From GCA-002727615 sp964442655 (lineage in GTDB: Bacteria > Pseudomonadota > Alphaproteobacteria > TMED109), in assembly GCA_964442655.1 (NCBI GenBank), contig CAYTZM010000001.1:124001-188000 (forward strand): a stretch of 64,000 nucleotides of DNA. The letters are read 5' to 3'. Position numbers and translations under genes: made by a program. Each line of letters starts with the position of its first letter. Position 1 is the stretch's first letter. The notes under the pieces were generated by a model that ran no database searches, had not been told where the DNA came from, and worked only from the letters and a program-made list of their open reading frames with translations. Below are positions 16,993 to 26,701 of the stretch, piece after piece.

Positions 16993-18546
16993 ATGGCCAC
17001 TTCAAATGAAAAAGTGCTAATTTTTGATACAACTCTCAGAGATGGAGAACAGTCTCCAGGTTGTTCAATGAATTTAGAAGAAAAATTAAGGATAGCAGAA
17101 ACTCTTCAATCTTTGGGTGTGGATATAATTGAAGCGGGATTTGCTATTGCTTCAAATGGTGATTTTGAATCTGTAAAAAAAATATCTGAAACTCTGGATG
17201 GTCCTATTATATGTTCTTTGGCAAGGGCTGCTCATAAAGACATAGATAGAGCCGTAGAAGCATTAAAATATGCTAAAAGAAAAAGGGTGCATTCATTTTT
17301 ATCAACTAGTCCATTACATATGAAATATAAATTACAAATGGAGCCTGAAGAAGTGTTAGGTTTAGTAATAGATAGTGTTTCTTATGCGAGAAATAAAGTT
17401 GATGATGTTGAATGGAGTCCTGAAGATGGATCACGAACAGATCATGACTTCTTATGTAGATGTGTGGAAGCTGCAATTAAGTCTGGCGCATCAACGATTA
17501 ATATACCTGATACAGTAGGTTATGCTGTTCCTGAAGAATTTGGATCTTTAATAAATATGTTAAAAAACAGAGTTCCTAATATTGATAAGGCTGTATTAAG
17601 TGTACATTGCCATAATGATTTAGGTCTGGCTGTAGCTAATTCTTTAGCTTCTCTTAAAGCGGGCGCTAGACAAATAGAGTGTACTATAAATGGAATAGGA
17701 GAACGTGCAGGGAATACGTCTTTGGAAGAAGTGGTTATGGCTATTAAAACTAGAAAAGATTTACTACCGTATTCTACTAATATTAATACTGAAGTTATAA
17801 CTAGGTCTTCGAGATTATTATCAGCTATTACTGGGTTTTCAGTGCAGCCAAATAAAGCAATTGTGGGTGCAAATGCTTTTGCACATGAATCTGGTATTCA
17901 CCAAGATGGAATGTTAAAACATGCAGGTACATATGAAATTATGACTCCAGAATCAGTTGGTTTAAATAAATCTACTTTAGTTATGGGTAAACATTCTGGA
18001 AGACATGCTTTTAAATCAAAACTCAATGAGTTAGGTTATGAAGTTTCTGATAATCAATTAAATGATGCATTTCATAGATTTAAAGAATTATGTGATAAAA
18101 AGAAGGAAATTTTTGACGAAGATATTATAGCTTTAATAGATGATGGTATTTCAGATTCTGGAGATTTTATAAAGTTTATTTCCTTATCTCTTAAATGTGG
18201 TTCAGCAGGACCTCCTAAAGCAAAATTAGTATTAAATATTTTTAATAAAAATGAAGAAATAGAAAGTACTGGAGATGGACCTGTTGACGCAATTTTTAAA
18301 GGTATATCTTCATTAGTTAAAGGAAATTATAATTTACAATTATTTGCTGTTAAAGCTGTAACTGAAGGCACTGACGCCCAAGCAGAAGTTACAGTGAGAC
18401 TATATGAAAATGGAAGGTCCGTAAATGGGCAAGCTGCTGATACAGATACTATGGTAGCAGCGGCAAGAGCATATATTGGTGCCTTAAATAAATTAATTAT
18501 TAAAAGAGAAAAAGTTTCTTTAATAAATAAAGTGATTAATAAATAA
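16993..18546 (+). CDS. leuA: 2-isopropylmalate synthase
   Basis: This 517-residue enzyme starts leucine synthesis by condensing acetyl-CoA with 2-oxoisovalerate. The catalytic TIM barrel carries DTTLRDGEQSPG (12-23) and the metal-binding HCHNDLG near residue 200. The C-terminal LeuA regulatory domain (about 385-510) includes the GDGPVDA and TVRL segments and binds leucine. ATG 16993, preceded by GGAAAG, is preferred to TTG 16978. The 121-bp gap after ilvC may hold its own promoter; no leader peptide with Leu codons was found. Confidence 0.97.
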   Translation: MATSNEKVLIFDTTLRDGEQSPGCSMNLEEKLRIAETLQSLGVDIIEAGFAIASNGDFESVKKISETLDGPIICSLARAAHKDIDRAVEALKYAKRKRVHSFLSTSPLHMKYKLQMEPEEVLGLVIDSVSYARNKVDDVEWSPEDGSRTDHDFLCRCVEAAIKSGASTINIPDTVGYAVPEEFGSLINMLKNRVPNIDKAVLSVHCHNDLGLAVANSLASLKAGARQIECTINGIGERAGNTSLEEVVMAIKTRKDLLPYSTNINTEVITRSSRLLSAITGFSVQPNKAIVGANAFAHESGIHQDGMLKHAGTYEIMTPESVGLNKSTLVMGKHSGRHAFKSKLNELGYEVSDNQLNDAFHRFKELCDKKKEIFDEDIIALIDDGISDSGDFIKFISLSLKCGSAGPPKAKLVLNIFNKNEEIESTGDGPVDAIFKGISSLVKGNYNLQLFAVKAVTEGTDAQAEVTVRLYENGRSVNGQAADTDTMVAAARAYIGALNKLIIKREKVSLINKVINK

Positions 18547-18566
18547 ATAAGTAAGGAATTAAATGT

Positions 18567-19607
18567 ATGTTTTCTAAATTAACAGGATTTTTATCTACTG
18601 ATATGGCTATTGATTTGGGTACGGCCAATACACTAGTATATGTAAAAGGGCAAGGTATAGTATTAAACGAACCATCAGTGGTGGCCTTTCAGAATTTAGA
18701 CGGTAAAAGTAAAGTTATATCTGTAGGTATAGAAGCGAAAGAAATGCTGGGAAGGACTGCAGGAAATATAGAGGTAATAAGACCACTACGAGATGGTGTT
18801 ATAGCAGACTTTGAAGTAGCGGAAGAAATGATTAAGCATTTTATACAAAAGGTTCATAATAGGAGAGCTTTTACTGCTCCTATTATAGTTATTTGTGTTC
18901 CATCAGGTTCAACAGGGGTGGAAAAAAGAGCTATTCATGAAAGTGCTGAAAGAGCAGGAGCAAGAAAAGTATTTTTAATTGAAGAACCTATGGCAGCTGC
19001 AATAGGGGCGGGTTTGCCTGTTACTGAACCTAGTGGTTCTATGGTAGTAGACATTGGAGGAGGCACTAGTGAGATAGCTATTATTTCCTTAGGAGGAATT
19101 GTCTATGCTGAATCTGCTAGGGTAGGTGGAGATAAAATGGATGATGCTATTATAGCTTATATGAGAAGACATCATAATTTGTTAATAGGGGGTATGACAG
19201 CAGAGCGCTTAAAGAAAAGTATAGGAACTGCTTTAGCACCTGAAGATGGTGAGGGTGATGCTTATTCTGTTAAAGGTAGAGATTTAGTAAATGGTGTGCC
19301 AAAAGAATTATTATTAAGTCAAAGAAATATTGCAGAGGCACTCTCTGAACCTATAGGCGTAATTATAGAAGCAGTAAAAAGAGCTTTAGAAAATACTCCA
19401 CCAGAATTAGCAGCTGATATTGTAGATAGAGGAATTATGCTGACAGGTGGAGGAGGGTTGTTGTATGGAATGGATACAGTGCTCAGAAAGTCAACAGGTT
19501 TACCAGTTATTGTGGCTGAAGATCCACTGTTAAGTGTTGCGTTAGGAACTGGAAAAGTTTTAGATGAAATGAAAAGATTAAAGGCTGTACTTAGAACAGC
19601 TTACTAG
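18567..19607 (+). CDS. mreB: Rod shape-determining protein MreB
   Basis: A 346-residue bacterial actin with MAIDLGTANTLVY (phosphate 1 loop), an EEPMAAAIGAGLP segment, VVDIGGGTSE (phosphate 2) and MLTGGGGLLYG (adenosine site). It forms membrane-bound filaments that orient the elongasome. The N-terminal SKLTGFLSTD is the short membrane-binding leader. It begins 20 bp after leuA and opens the mreBCD-mrdA-rodA operon. Confidence 0.98.
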   Translation: MFSKLTGFLSTDMAIDLGTANTLVYVKGQGIVLNEPSVVAFQNLDGKSKVISVGIEAKEMLGRTAGNIEVIRPLRDGVIADFEVAEEMIKHFIQKVHNRRAFTAPIIVICVPSGSTGVEKRAIHESAERAGARKVFLIEEPMAAAIGAGLPVTEPSGSMVVDIGGGTSEIAIISLGGIVYAESARVGGDKMDDAIIAYMRRHHNLLIGGMTAERLKKSIGTALAPEDGEGDAYSVKGRDLVNGVPKELLLSQRNIAEALSEPIGVIIEAVKRALENTPPELAADIVDRGIMLTGGGGLLYGMDTVLRKSTGLPVIVAEDPLLSVALGTGKVLDEMKRLKAVLRTAY

Positions 19608-19624
19608 TTTATTTGGATTTGAAT

Positions 19625-20503
19625 ATGGCTAATATTTCGAATTTTAAAAGAGTACAAGTTTTAATTAAAGAAAAAACTTCTAATAAAACAATATTAACTA
19701 TAATTGCTTTTTTGTTTTCTATATTAATTCTAATTTCTTCTTTATCAAATGATGGTAATACAAATTATTTAAGAGTAAAATTATTAGATTTTTCTAGCTA
19801 TATTTTAAATTCTTTTTATATGCCTTCGAACACATTTAGAAATTCATCAGAGAATTTTAATAATATTTTGAATGTTTATAACGATAATAAAGATCTTATG
19901 TTTGAAAATGAAAATCTTAGAAGTAGAATAATAGAAAATGAATTAATAAAAGCAGAAAATATAGAATTAAAAAGGTTACTTAATTTAAGTGATGAAATTG
20001 ATTATTCATTTAAGACAGTTAAAATAATTTCACAAAATAATTTTTCTTTTATTAATTCGTTAATTATATTAAGTGGTTCAAAGGAAAATATTTCTCTTAA
20101 TTCACCTGTTGTTTATAAAAATAATTTGATTGGTTTTATATCTGATCTTGGAAATAGTTCTTCTAGAGTTGCGTTATTAACTGACATTAATTCAAAAACA
20201 CCTGCAATAATTTTAGATAAAAATATTAAAATTATTATTTCAGGCAATAATAATAGTTTAATAGAGATATTGAATTATGGTGAAATTAATTCATTAGAAT
20301 TGGGTGATAAAGTTTATACTTCAGGTGATGGTAATAAGTATCCAAAAGGATTGCTCATTGGAAGTGTAGTTAAAAATAAAGAAGGAAGTATATTTATTAA
20401 ACCTATAGTTGATGTTACTAAGCTAAATTATTTACAAGTTATAGAGTGGACCCCAAAGGCAAGAGGAATTGATATAAAATTTGATAGTATAGTTGATAAT
20501 TAA
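19625..20503 (+). CDS. mreC: Rod shape-determining protein MreC
   Basis: About 292 residues with a single N-terminal membrane helix (about 24-43), a coiled coil (about 88-115, ENLRSRIIENELIKAENIELKRLL in outline) and a periplasmic beta domain with the VVYKNNLIGFI and SRVALLTDINSKTPA segments of MreC. It scaffolds PBP2/RodA with MreB. ATG 19625 has GGA 7 nt upstream; TTG 19613 in frame is an alternative. Confidence 0.92.
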   Translation: MANISNFKRVQVLIKEKTSNKTILTIIAFLFSILILISSLSNDGNTNYLRVKLLDFSSYILNSFYMPSNTFRNSSENFNNILNVYNDNKDLMFENENLRSRIIENELIKAENIELKRLLNLSDEIDYSFKTVKIISQNNFSFINSLIILSGSKENISLNSPVVYKNNLIGFISDLGNSSSRVALLTDINSKTPAIILDKNIKIIISGNNNSLIEILNYGEINSLELGDKVYTSGDGNKYPKGLLIGSVVKNKEGSIFIKPIVDVTKLNYLQVIEWTPKARGIDIKFDSIVDN

Positions 20504-20517
20504 TAAATTATAATGTA

Positions 20518-21021
20518 ATGAATATTTTTAATATAATATTTTCTAATTTTTTATCAGTAATTCCAATTTTAATAAGTGCATTTTTCACTATACTTACAGT
20601 ACTGCCCATTTTCCCATATGGAATCAGCAAAATAATCCCTTTATTGGGAATTATTACAGTTATATTTTGGATAGTTCATAAGCCAGATATAATGGCATGG
20701 TCTTCTGTAATATTAATAGGTTTATTGCATGATTTGCTGACGGGATTACCTTTAGGGTTAGGCTGTATTTCTTTATTTATTGTTAGGTATATTATAATTA
20801 AAATTATGTACAAATATGATTCTACTGATAATATTTTTGTTTTTTTATATATTAGTTTTGGAATTTTTATTTGGCTAATCTTAGTAATTATAGGTAGAAC
20901 TATACTGAATCTAGGTTTTTTCAATTATTTAGATTGTGTGTTTCAGTATTTGTTATCACTAGCTGTTTCACCTATTATAATATTTGTAAACAAATATTTT
21001 TTGAAGTTAACGAATAAATAA
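20518..21021 (+). CDS. mreD: Rod shape-determining protein MreD
   Basis: A 167-residue integral membrane protein with about five or six hydrophobic segments and the conserved HDLLTGLPLGLG motif (about 77-88). It is part of the elongasome in the inner membrane and sits between mreC and the PBP2 gene with 14-bp and 3-bp gaps. MreD is poorly conserved in sequence; position and the motif make the call. Confidence 0.9.
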   Translation: MNIFNIIFSNFLSVIPILISAFFTILTVLPIFPYGISKIIPLLGIITVIFWIVHKPDIMAWSSVILIGLLHDLLTGLPLGLGCISLFIVRYIIIKIMYKYDSTDNIFVFLYISFGIFIWLILVIIGRTILNLGFFNYLDCVFQYLLSLAVSPIIIFVNKYFLKLTNK

Positions 21022-21024
21022 TTT

Positions 21025-22869
21025 ATGTATAATGATAAAAAAATTAAGGATAAGATTATTAGAAGGGTGCTGTTGTTGGGTGTCTTTCAGATGTCTTTGT
21101 TATCTTTAATTATCTCTCGTTTATATAAACTTCAAATTATAGAAAACGATAAATATAAGACACAGGCTGATAATAATAGAATTAATTATATTATCCATAC
21201 CCCTCATAGAGGTGAAATTCTGGATTCTAATGGAATTACATTAGCAGAAAATCAAAAAATATATAGTCTTTATATAATTCCTTTATTAATCAATGATATG
21301 AATAAGTTTATTGAAGTAATATCAAAAATAGTAATTATTAATGATGAGGAAAAGAATGTATTTACTCATAAACTTACAAGTTTAAAACGTCAAGATATAC
21401 CAATACTTTTGAAAAGATATTTATCTTGGGAGGAATTATCTATTCTTTCAGTAAATATTGATAAGCTCCCAGGAATAAATATAAAAGTAGGATTTGTTAG
21501 AAAGTATATTCAGGGCTCTCATTATGCACATATAATTGGTTATACTTCAAAGGAACAAAAAGCTAGATCATTTGATACTCCTGAAATGCAAAATGGAAAG
21601 GTAGGTATTGAAAAGGCTTATAATGATTATTTAAAAGGAATACCAGGAACTGAAGAAATAGAGGTTAATGCACGTGGAAAATTTATTAGAAGATTAAGCT
21701 TAAAAAAGAGTAAAGCAGGTGCAAACATTAAATTAACAATAAATTCTGAATTGCAAAAATATACTAAAGAAAGATTAAATTCTAATATTGGGGCAGCTAT
21801 AATTATGGATGCAGGTAACGGGGATATATTATCTGCAGTTTCAACACCATCTTATGACCCTAATATATTCACAAAGCCGTTAAATCAAAATTTATGGGAT
21901 AAAATTTCTAACAACAAAAAATCTCCTTTACTTAATAGAGCATTTTCTGGGCTTTATCCTCCTGGATCTACTTTTAAGCCTGTTATAGCTTTGGCTGCAT
22001 TAAAACATAATTTAATTTCTCCTAAAGATACGATTTTTTGTAATGGTATTTTTCCATTAGGAAATAGAAATTTTCATTGTTGGAAAAAAGGAGGACATGG
22101 CAGATTAAATTTAGAAGGTGCTATTTCTGAATCTTGTGATAGCTATTTTTATGAATTATCTCTAAAATTAGGAATTGAAAAAATAGCTGAAACAGCTAAA
22201 GCTTTAGGATTTGGGACTTATTATAATAATTTTTTTGGTGATCCTAAGACGATAATTCCTAATAAAAAGTGGAAGAAAAGTATATATAACGAATCTTGGA
22301 AAAAAGGAGAAACTTTAAATGTAGGAATTGGTCAAGGCTTTTTGTTGGTTACCCCATTAGAATTAGCAGTTATGACAGCAAATATTACGGCTACGAGTAA
22401 CTTTATTGTACCTAATATAATTAAATCTATTAATAAAGAAAAATATAATAATAATTTAATGCTTAGTTCGCAAAAACTATTTAAAGAAGATCATTTAAAC
22501 TTAATTAAAAAAGGCATGTACGAAGTTGTAAATAATCCTAAAGGCACAGCTTGGAAGAGCAGAGTGGAGGATAAAGAGTATCCTTTAAGTGGCAAGACAG
22601 GAACTTCACAGGTTAGGATAATTTCAAGTTTAGAGAGAGAAAAGGGTATTTTGAAAAATGAAGATTTGCCTTGGGAACAAAGAGATCATGCTTTATTTAT
22701 AGGTTTTGCTCCATATAAAAAACCTAAATATGTAACCGCTGTTATTTTAGAACATGCTGGAGGAGGTTCTGCTAATGCTGCACCAGTTGGAAAAGATCTA
22801 CTTTTAGCTGCTAGAAAATATTTGTCAGGAATAGAAACAAAGCGTGAATTAAATAAGACTGAAAGTTAA
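21025..22869 (+). CDS. mrdA: Penicillin-binding protein 2 (transpeptidase)
   Basis: This 614-residue class B PBP crosslinks peptidoglycan during elongation. There is one N-terminal membrane helix (about 14-33), a dimerisation domain opening NRINYIIHTPHRGEILD, and a transpeptidase domain with SxxK in PPGSTFKP (Ser acylated by beta-lactams), SxD in ESCDSYFYE and KTG in SGKTGTSQV. It partners RodA, which starts 5 bp downstream. Confidence 0.96.
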   Translation: MYNDKKIKDKIIRRVLLLGVFQMSLLSLIISRLYKLQIIENDKYKTQADNNRINYIIHTPHRGEILDSNGITLAENQKIYSLYIIPLLINDMNKFIEVISKIVIINDEEKNVFTHKLTSLKRQDIPILLKRYLSWEELSILSVNIDKLPGINIKVGFVRKYIQGSHYAHIIGYTSKEQKARSFDTPEMQNGKVGIEKAYNDYLKGIPGTEEIEVNARGKFIRRLSLKKSKAGANIKLTINSELQKYTKERLNSNIGAAIIMDAGNGDILSAVSTPSYDPNIFTKPLNQNLWDKISNNKKSPLLNRAFSGLYPPGSTFKPVIALAALKHNLISPKDTIFCNGIFPLGNRNFHCWKKGGHGRLNLEGAISESCDSYFYELSLKLGIEKIAETAKALGFGTYYNNFFGDPKTIIPNKKWKKSIYNESWKKGETLNVGIGQGFLLVTPLELAVMTANITATSNFIVPNIIKSINKEKYNNNLMLSSQKLFKEDHLNLIKKGMYEVVNNPKGTAWKSRVEDKEYPLSGKTGTSQVRIISSLEREKGILKNEDLPWEQRDHALFIGFAPYKKPKYVTAVILEHAGGGSANAAPVGKDLLLAARKYLSGIETKRELNKTES

Positions 22870-22874
22870 TAAAA

Positions 22875-24032
22875 ATGTTATCCGATAATATTTTAAAAAA
22901 TATAAGTTTTCTTATTAGAAGGTCTTATTCTATAAATTATTTATTATTAATACTGGTTTCCTGTATTTTTGTTTTTGGAGTTGTTCTTTTATATTCAGCT
23001 GCTGGTGGTTCAATGGAACCTTGGGCTGCTAAGCAGTTAATTAGATATGTTTTTGCAATTATATTATTTATTTTTGTTTCTCTAGTTAGAATAAGATTTT
23101 GGTTAGGTTCTGCATACTATATTTATGTATTTTCATTATTATTATTATTTATGGTAAGTGTATATGGTTATGTAGGCATGGGAGCAAAGAGATGGATAGA
23201 TTTAGGTGTTTTTAATTTTCAACCTAGTGAGTTAGTTAAATTTTCTATTGTATTATTATTAGCTAGATATTTTCATGCAGAAAAAGAATATAATTTATGG
23301 AATAATATTAAAAGTTTTATAATGCCTATTTTTTTGATACTAATTCCCTGTTATTTAATATTTTTACAACCGGATTTAGGAAGTTCTATAATAGTATTGA
23401 TTTCAGGTTTAACAATATTGTTTATAATAGGCTTGTCTTTATGGTTTTTTATTTTTACTGCGGCGTTTACTGCAGTTGCAACTCCTTTTATTTGGATGTT
23501 TGTATTATATGATTACCAAAAAAGTAGGATATTGACGTTTTTAGATCCTCTAAGAGACCCTTTAGGTTCCGGTTATCATATTATTCAATCTAAGATTGCA
23601 TTAGGTTCAGGAGGTCTATTTGGTAAAGGCTTTTTAAATGGCACGCAAAGTCATTTAAATTTTTTACCAGAAATGCAAACCGATTTTATATTTACTTTAT
23701 TAGCGGAAGAATTTGGAATGTTAGGAACGTTAGTTTTATTATTTCTATTTGTTTTAATAATTTTGTATTGTTTGGTAATTGGCTTGCTGTCAAAAAGTAG
23801 GTTTGGTTGCTTTGTGGCAATTGGTGTATCAATAAATCTTTTTTATTATGTTTTTATAAATACTGCCATGGTTTGTGGAGTTATACCTGTTGTAGGAGTT
23901 CCTTTACCACTTGTTTCCTATGGTGGAACTTCCATGATGTGTGTAATGTTTGGTTTAGGATTAGTATCAAATGTTTATTTACATAGAAATGAAAAGATTG
24001 AAAGATACAGTGAAGGTATATTCGGTTGGTAA
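22875..24032 (+). CDS. rodA: RodA peptidoglycan glycosyltransferase
   Basis: This 385-residue SEDS-family protein has about ten membrane segments and the family's RWIDLGVFNFQPSELVK, FLQPDLGSS, KGFLNGTQSHLNFLPE and DFIFTLLAEEFG segments. It polymerises lipid II during cell elongation. It directly follows PBP2, which separates it from FtsW. It is the last gene of the mre operon; 171 bp with no clear terminator follow. Confidence 0.96.
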   Translation: MLSDNILKNISFLIRRSYSINYLLLILVSCIFVFGVVLLYSAAGGSMEPWAAKQLIRYVFAIILFIFVSLVRIRFWLGSAYYIYVFSLLLLFMVSVYGYVGMGAKRWIDLGVFNFQPSELVKFSIVLLLARYFHAEKEYNLWNNIKSFIMPIFLILIPCYLIFLQPDLGSSIIVLISGLTILFIIGLSLWFFIFTAAFTAVATPFIWMFVLYDYQKSRILTFLDPLRDPLGSGYHIIQSKIALGSGGLFGKGFLNGTQSHLNFLPEMQTDFIFTLLAEEFGMLGTLVLLFLFVLIILYCLVIGLLSKSRFGCFVAIGVSINLFYYVFINTAMVCGVIPVVGVPLPLVSYGGTSMMCVMFGLGLVSNVYLHRNEKIERYSEGIFGW

Positions 24033-24063
24033 TTATTAAAAAATATTTAACTATAAAAAATAT

Positions 24064-24083
24064 GGTAGCATTAGGTAGCATTA
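24064..24083 (+). repeat. Tandem 10-nt repeat
   Basis: GGTAGCATTA occurs twice back to back in the gap between rodA and the next GST. It is short and may be chance or a binding site for the downstream cluster. Confidence 0.35.
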
Positions 24084-24203
24084 ATTAGTAAATTAATAAA
24101 AAGTATGAGTATAGATAGAAATTATTACTTATATTTAAATGACTAAGAACTTGTTAATTGTTAGTATTATTTAAATTTATTGTAAAAATAATGGGGGAAA
24201 ACT

Positions 24204-24842
24204 ATGGAATTATTACTTGATCCAAGAACTGTAAATAGTCGTAAAGTTATAGCTGGTCTTAAATTAGCTGGAGCCGATTACACTATAAAAAAATATGATT
24301 ATTTCCAAGCTGAGCAAAAAAGTCCAGAATTTGTTGCAGTTAATCCTAATGCAGCATTTCCAGCGCTTAGAGATGGCGATTTTATTTTATGGGAATCTAA
24401 TGCCATATTGCAGTATGCAGCTGATAAAGTCGGTAATAGTAGTGTCTATCCAACAGAAATTAGAATTAGAGCAGATATAAATCGTTGGCTTTTGTGGGAA
24501 AGTAGTTCGTGGTTTGGCTCGTGTTATATTTATCTTGTTGAGAATTGTGTAAAACCTTTATTAGGCGACACGACTGATGAAAATATACTTTCAAATGAAG
24601 AAGAAAATTTTCATAAATTAGCTGGCATATTGGATGCTAGATTAGAAAAAAACACATTCTTATGTGGTGAAAAACCAACTATTGCTGACGTAGCAGTTGC
24701 TGCACCTATGCATTTACATGCATGGGCAAAATTACCTTTAGGTGATCACCCTAACCTTATAAGGTGGATGACAAAAAACATAGAGAGTTGCAGTTGGTGG
24801 AAAGAAACTCATGTAGGTGAAGGGTTTACTCTTTCTGAATAA
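24204..24842 (+). CDS. Glutathione S-transferase family protein
   Basis: A 212-residue GST with a thioredoxin-fold N-terminal domain (LDPRTVNSRKV near the start, cis-Pro region NAAFPAL, ESNAIL glutathione contact) and a helical C-terminal domain (GEKPTIADVAVAA). The start follows GGGGGAAAACT. It opens a short same-strand group with a CmcJ-like protein, an SDR and a VOC protein. Substrate unknown. Confidence 0.85.
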   Translation: MELLLDPRTVNSRKVIAGLKLAGADYTIKKYDYFQAEQKSPEFVAVNPNAAFPALRDGDFILWESNAILQYAADKVGNSSVYPTEIRIRADINRWLLWESSSWFGSCYIYLVENCVKPLLGDTTDENILSNEEENFHKLAGILDARLEKNTFLCGEKPTIADVAVAAPMHLHAWAKLPLGDHPNLIRWMTKNIESCSWWKETHVGEGFTLSE

Positions 24843-24895
24843 TCTTTTAAATATAAGAGATAGAATAAACGTTTATAAAGCGAGTTTTTAGTATT

Positions 24896-25858
24896 ATGCA
24901 TAATAGTGGTTTTTTTAATTATATGTCTGAAAACTCGTTTAATTCTCTTTTTAGAAATGGTAAAGTACTTACAAAACGAGATATTAATGGAAGTGATGCA
25001 GGTTCCATAGGTATAGATTTAGAAAAAAAACAAATGAAAGTTATAAATGTTCGTAACTTTTTAAATAATGAAGGAATATCTATAGATAAACAAGGATTTG
25101 AAATGCTACCTAGCAAAATTAGTAATTTAGATCTTGATTTCTTTGATAATAAACAAGTCCTTGATAGGTATTATTCATATTGTTCTGATTTTATAAGAGA
25201 TAGAACTGGTGCTAAGAGTGTTTTTGCGTTTGACCATAATATTCGTTCTGTTTCTGGAAAAAAATCCAAAAAAATGATAAATGGCGGACAACAAGTTCAA
25301 GGCCCAGCACATATTGTTCATGGTGACTATACTCTTACAAGTGCACCTGAGAGATTTGGTCAACTTGCTAAACCAGCTGGAAAAAATGACACTTTGCGAT
25401 TACTACTTGGTAAATCAAATAGTTTGCTATCTCAAGATACTGTTGATGAAACATTATCTAATGGACGTTTTGCAATAATTAATTTATGGAGAAATATTGT
25501 TGAAGAGCCAGTAGAATTAAACCCGCTTGCATTATGTGATGCAAGTACAGTTTCTTCTCAAGATTTAGTAGTTTTTGAAATTCATTATGCCGATAGAATA
25601 GGAGAGAATTATTTTGCAAAGCATAATAAGAAACATAAATGGTATTATTTTAATAAAATTACTAAAGATGAGGCATTACTTATAAAGCAATGGGATAGTA
25701 ATGGAACTATAGCAAAGACTAATGGTAAATTATCAGATAATGAATCCATAGATAATCCTTGTACTTTTAGTTTTCATAGTGCTTTTGAAGATCCTGCTAC
25801 TAGAGATGATGCTCCTGATCGTTGGAGTATCGAAGTAAGATGTATTGTAATTTATTAA
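24896..25858 (+). CDS. CmcJ/NvfI-like oxidoreductase
   Basis: This 320-residue protein resembles the CmcJ/NvfI (AsaB, GA4 desaturase-like) family. The segments that show this are FAFDHNIRS, GPAHIVHGDYT (about 138-148), AIINLWRNI, NPLALCDAST, HKWYYFNKITKDEALLIKQWDS and the C-terminal FHSAFEDPATRDDAPDRWSIEVRC. Members are known from fungal secondary metabolism and actinobacterial cephamycin clusters, where they are linked to oxygenation or methoxylation; the bacterial role is largely undefined. An HGD-type pair could bind iron, but that is inference. It is flanked by GST and SDR genes, so a small oxidative modification or detoxification pathway is plausible. Confidence 0.75.
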   Translation: MHNSGFFNYMSENSFNSLFRNGKVLTKRDINGSDAGSIGIDLEKKQMKVINVRNFLNNEGISIDKQGFEMLPSKISNLDLDFFDNKQVLDRYYSYCSDFIRDRTGAKSVFAFDHNIRSVSGKKSKKMINGGQQVQGPAHIVHGDYTLTSAPERFGQLAKPAGKNDTLRLLLGKSNSLLSQDTVDETLSNGRFAIINLWRNIVEEPVELNPLALCDASTVSSQDLVVFEIHYADRIGENYFAKHNKKHKWYYFNKITKDEALLIKQWDSNGTIAKTNGKLSDNESIDNPCTFSFHSAFEDPATRDDAPDRWSIEVRCIVIY

Positions 25859-25888
25859 GGATGATTTATTGATGGGGAATACAATATA

Positions 25889-26608
25889 ATGATAGATGTA
25901 AATGGTAGAGTAGTAATGATTTCTGGAGCGAATAGAGGTATAGGTTTAGCAATAGCACGTAATTTATATCAAGCAGGCTATTCGTTAAGCTTGGGTGCTA
26001 GAGATGTTTCTTCTTTAAACAAGATAATTGATAATGCAACTGAGGATAGGATTTTAAATTCTAGGTTTAATGCAATGGATAAAAGTTCTCATAAAGATTG
26101 GGTTAAGCAAACGATAGATAAATTTAATAAAATTGACTGCCTTATCAATAACGCGGGAATTGTTGAGTCAGTCTCTGTAGAAGATGAAGAAGATAATGAA
26201 GAGGCTTTGGATAGGATGTGGACAGTAAATGTAAAAGCTCCTTTATCTTTAACTAGACTAACTTTGCCATACCTTAAAAAATCTGGATCTGGCCGTGTTG
26301 TTAATGTTGCCTCCCTTGCAGGAAAAGCAGTTTATGGAAGTTCTGTAGGTTATTCTATGACAAAGTTTGCTGCGGTAGCTTTATCTCATGCAACAAGACA
26401 TGGAGGATGGGATCATGGAGTTAGATGCACAGCGCTTTGTCCTGGTTACGTTGCAACTGATATGACAAGTGAGGTAGAAAGTGTTTCTATTGATAGTATG
26501 ATCTCACCAATTGACTTAGCTGAACTAGTAAAGACAGTAATATCTTTGTCAAATACTGCATCAGTAGCAGAGCTGGTAGTTAATTGTCGTCCTGATATAA
26601 TTGCTTAG
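25889..26608 (+). CDS. Short-chain dehydrogenase/reductase
   Basis: A 239-residue classical SDR with the cofactor loop GANRGIGLA (about 15-23), NNAG (87-90), catalytic Ser in VVNVASLAG and YSMTK (Tyr and Lys present). The CPGYVATDM segment is also typical. It starts 30 bp after the CmcJ-like gene. The usual C-terminal GG(x)xxD segment is replaced by AELVVNCRPDIIA. Substrate unknown. Confidence 0.88.
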   Translation: MIDVNGRVVMISGANRGIGLAIARNLYQAGYSLSLGARDVSSLNKIIDNATEDRILNSRFNAMDKSSHKDWVKQTIDKFNKIDCLINNAGIVESVSVEDEEDNEEALDRMWTVNVKAPLSLTRLTLPYLKKSGSGRVVNVASLAGKAVYGSSVGYSMTKFAAVALSHATRHGGWDHGVRCTALCPGYVATDMTSEVESVSIDSMISPIDLAELVKTVISLSNTASVAELVVNCRPDIIA

Positions 26609-26701
26609 TTAATTTACTAATATTAAATTATATCTAATTGGAAATAGATGCCAAATAAGTTAAATCATATTTAATGTGAATAATTTTAGGGATTTATAAT
26701 T

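Noticed and set aside
24295..25478. Plus-strand short frames inside the GST and CmcJ-like genes
   Set aside because: They overlap well-supported genes in another frame and show no domain.
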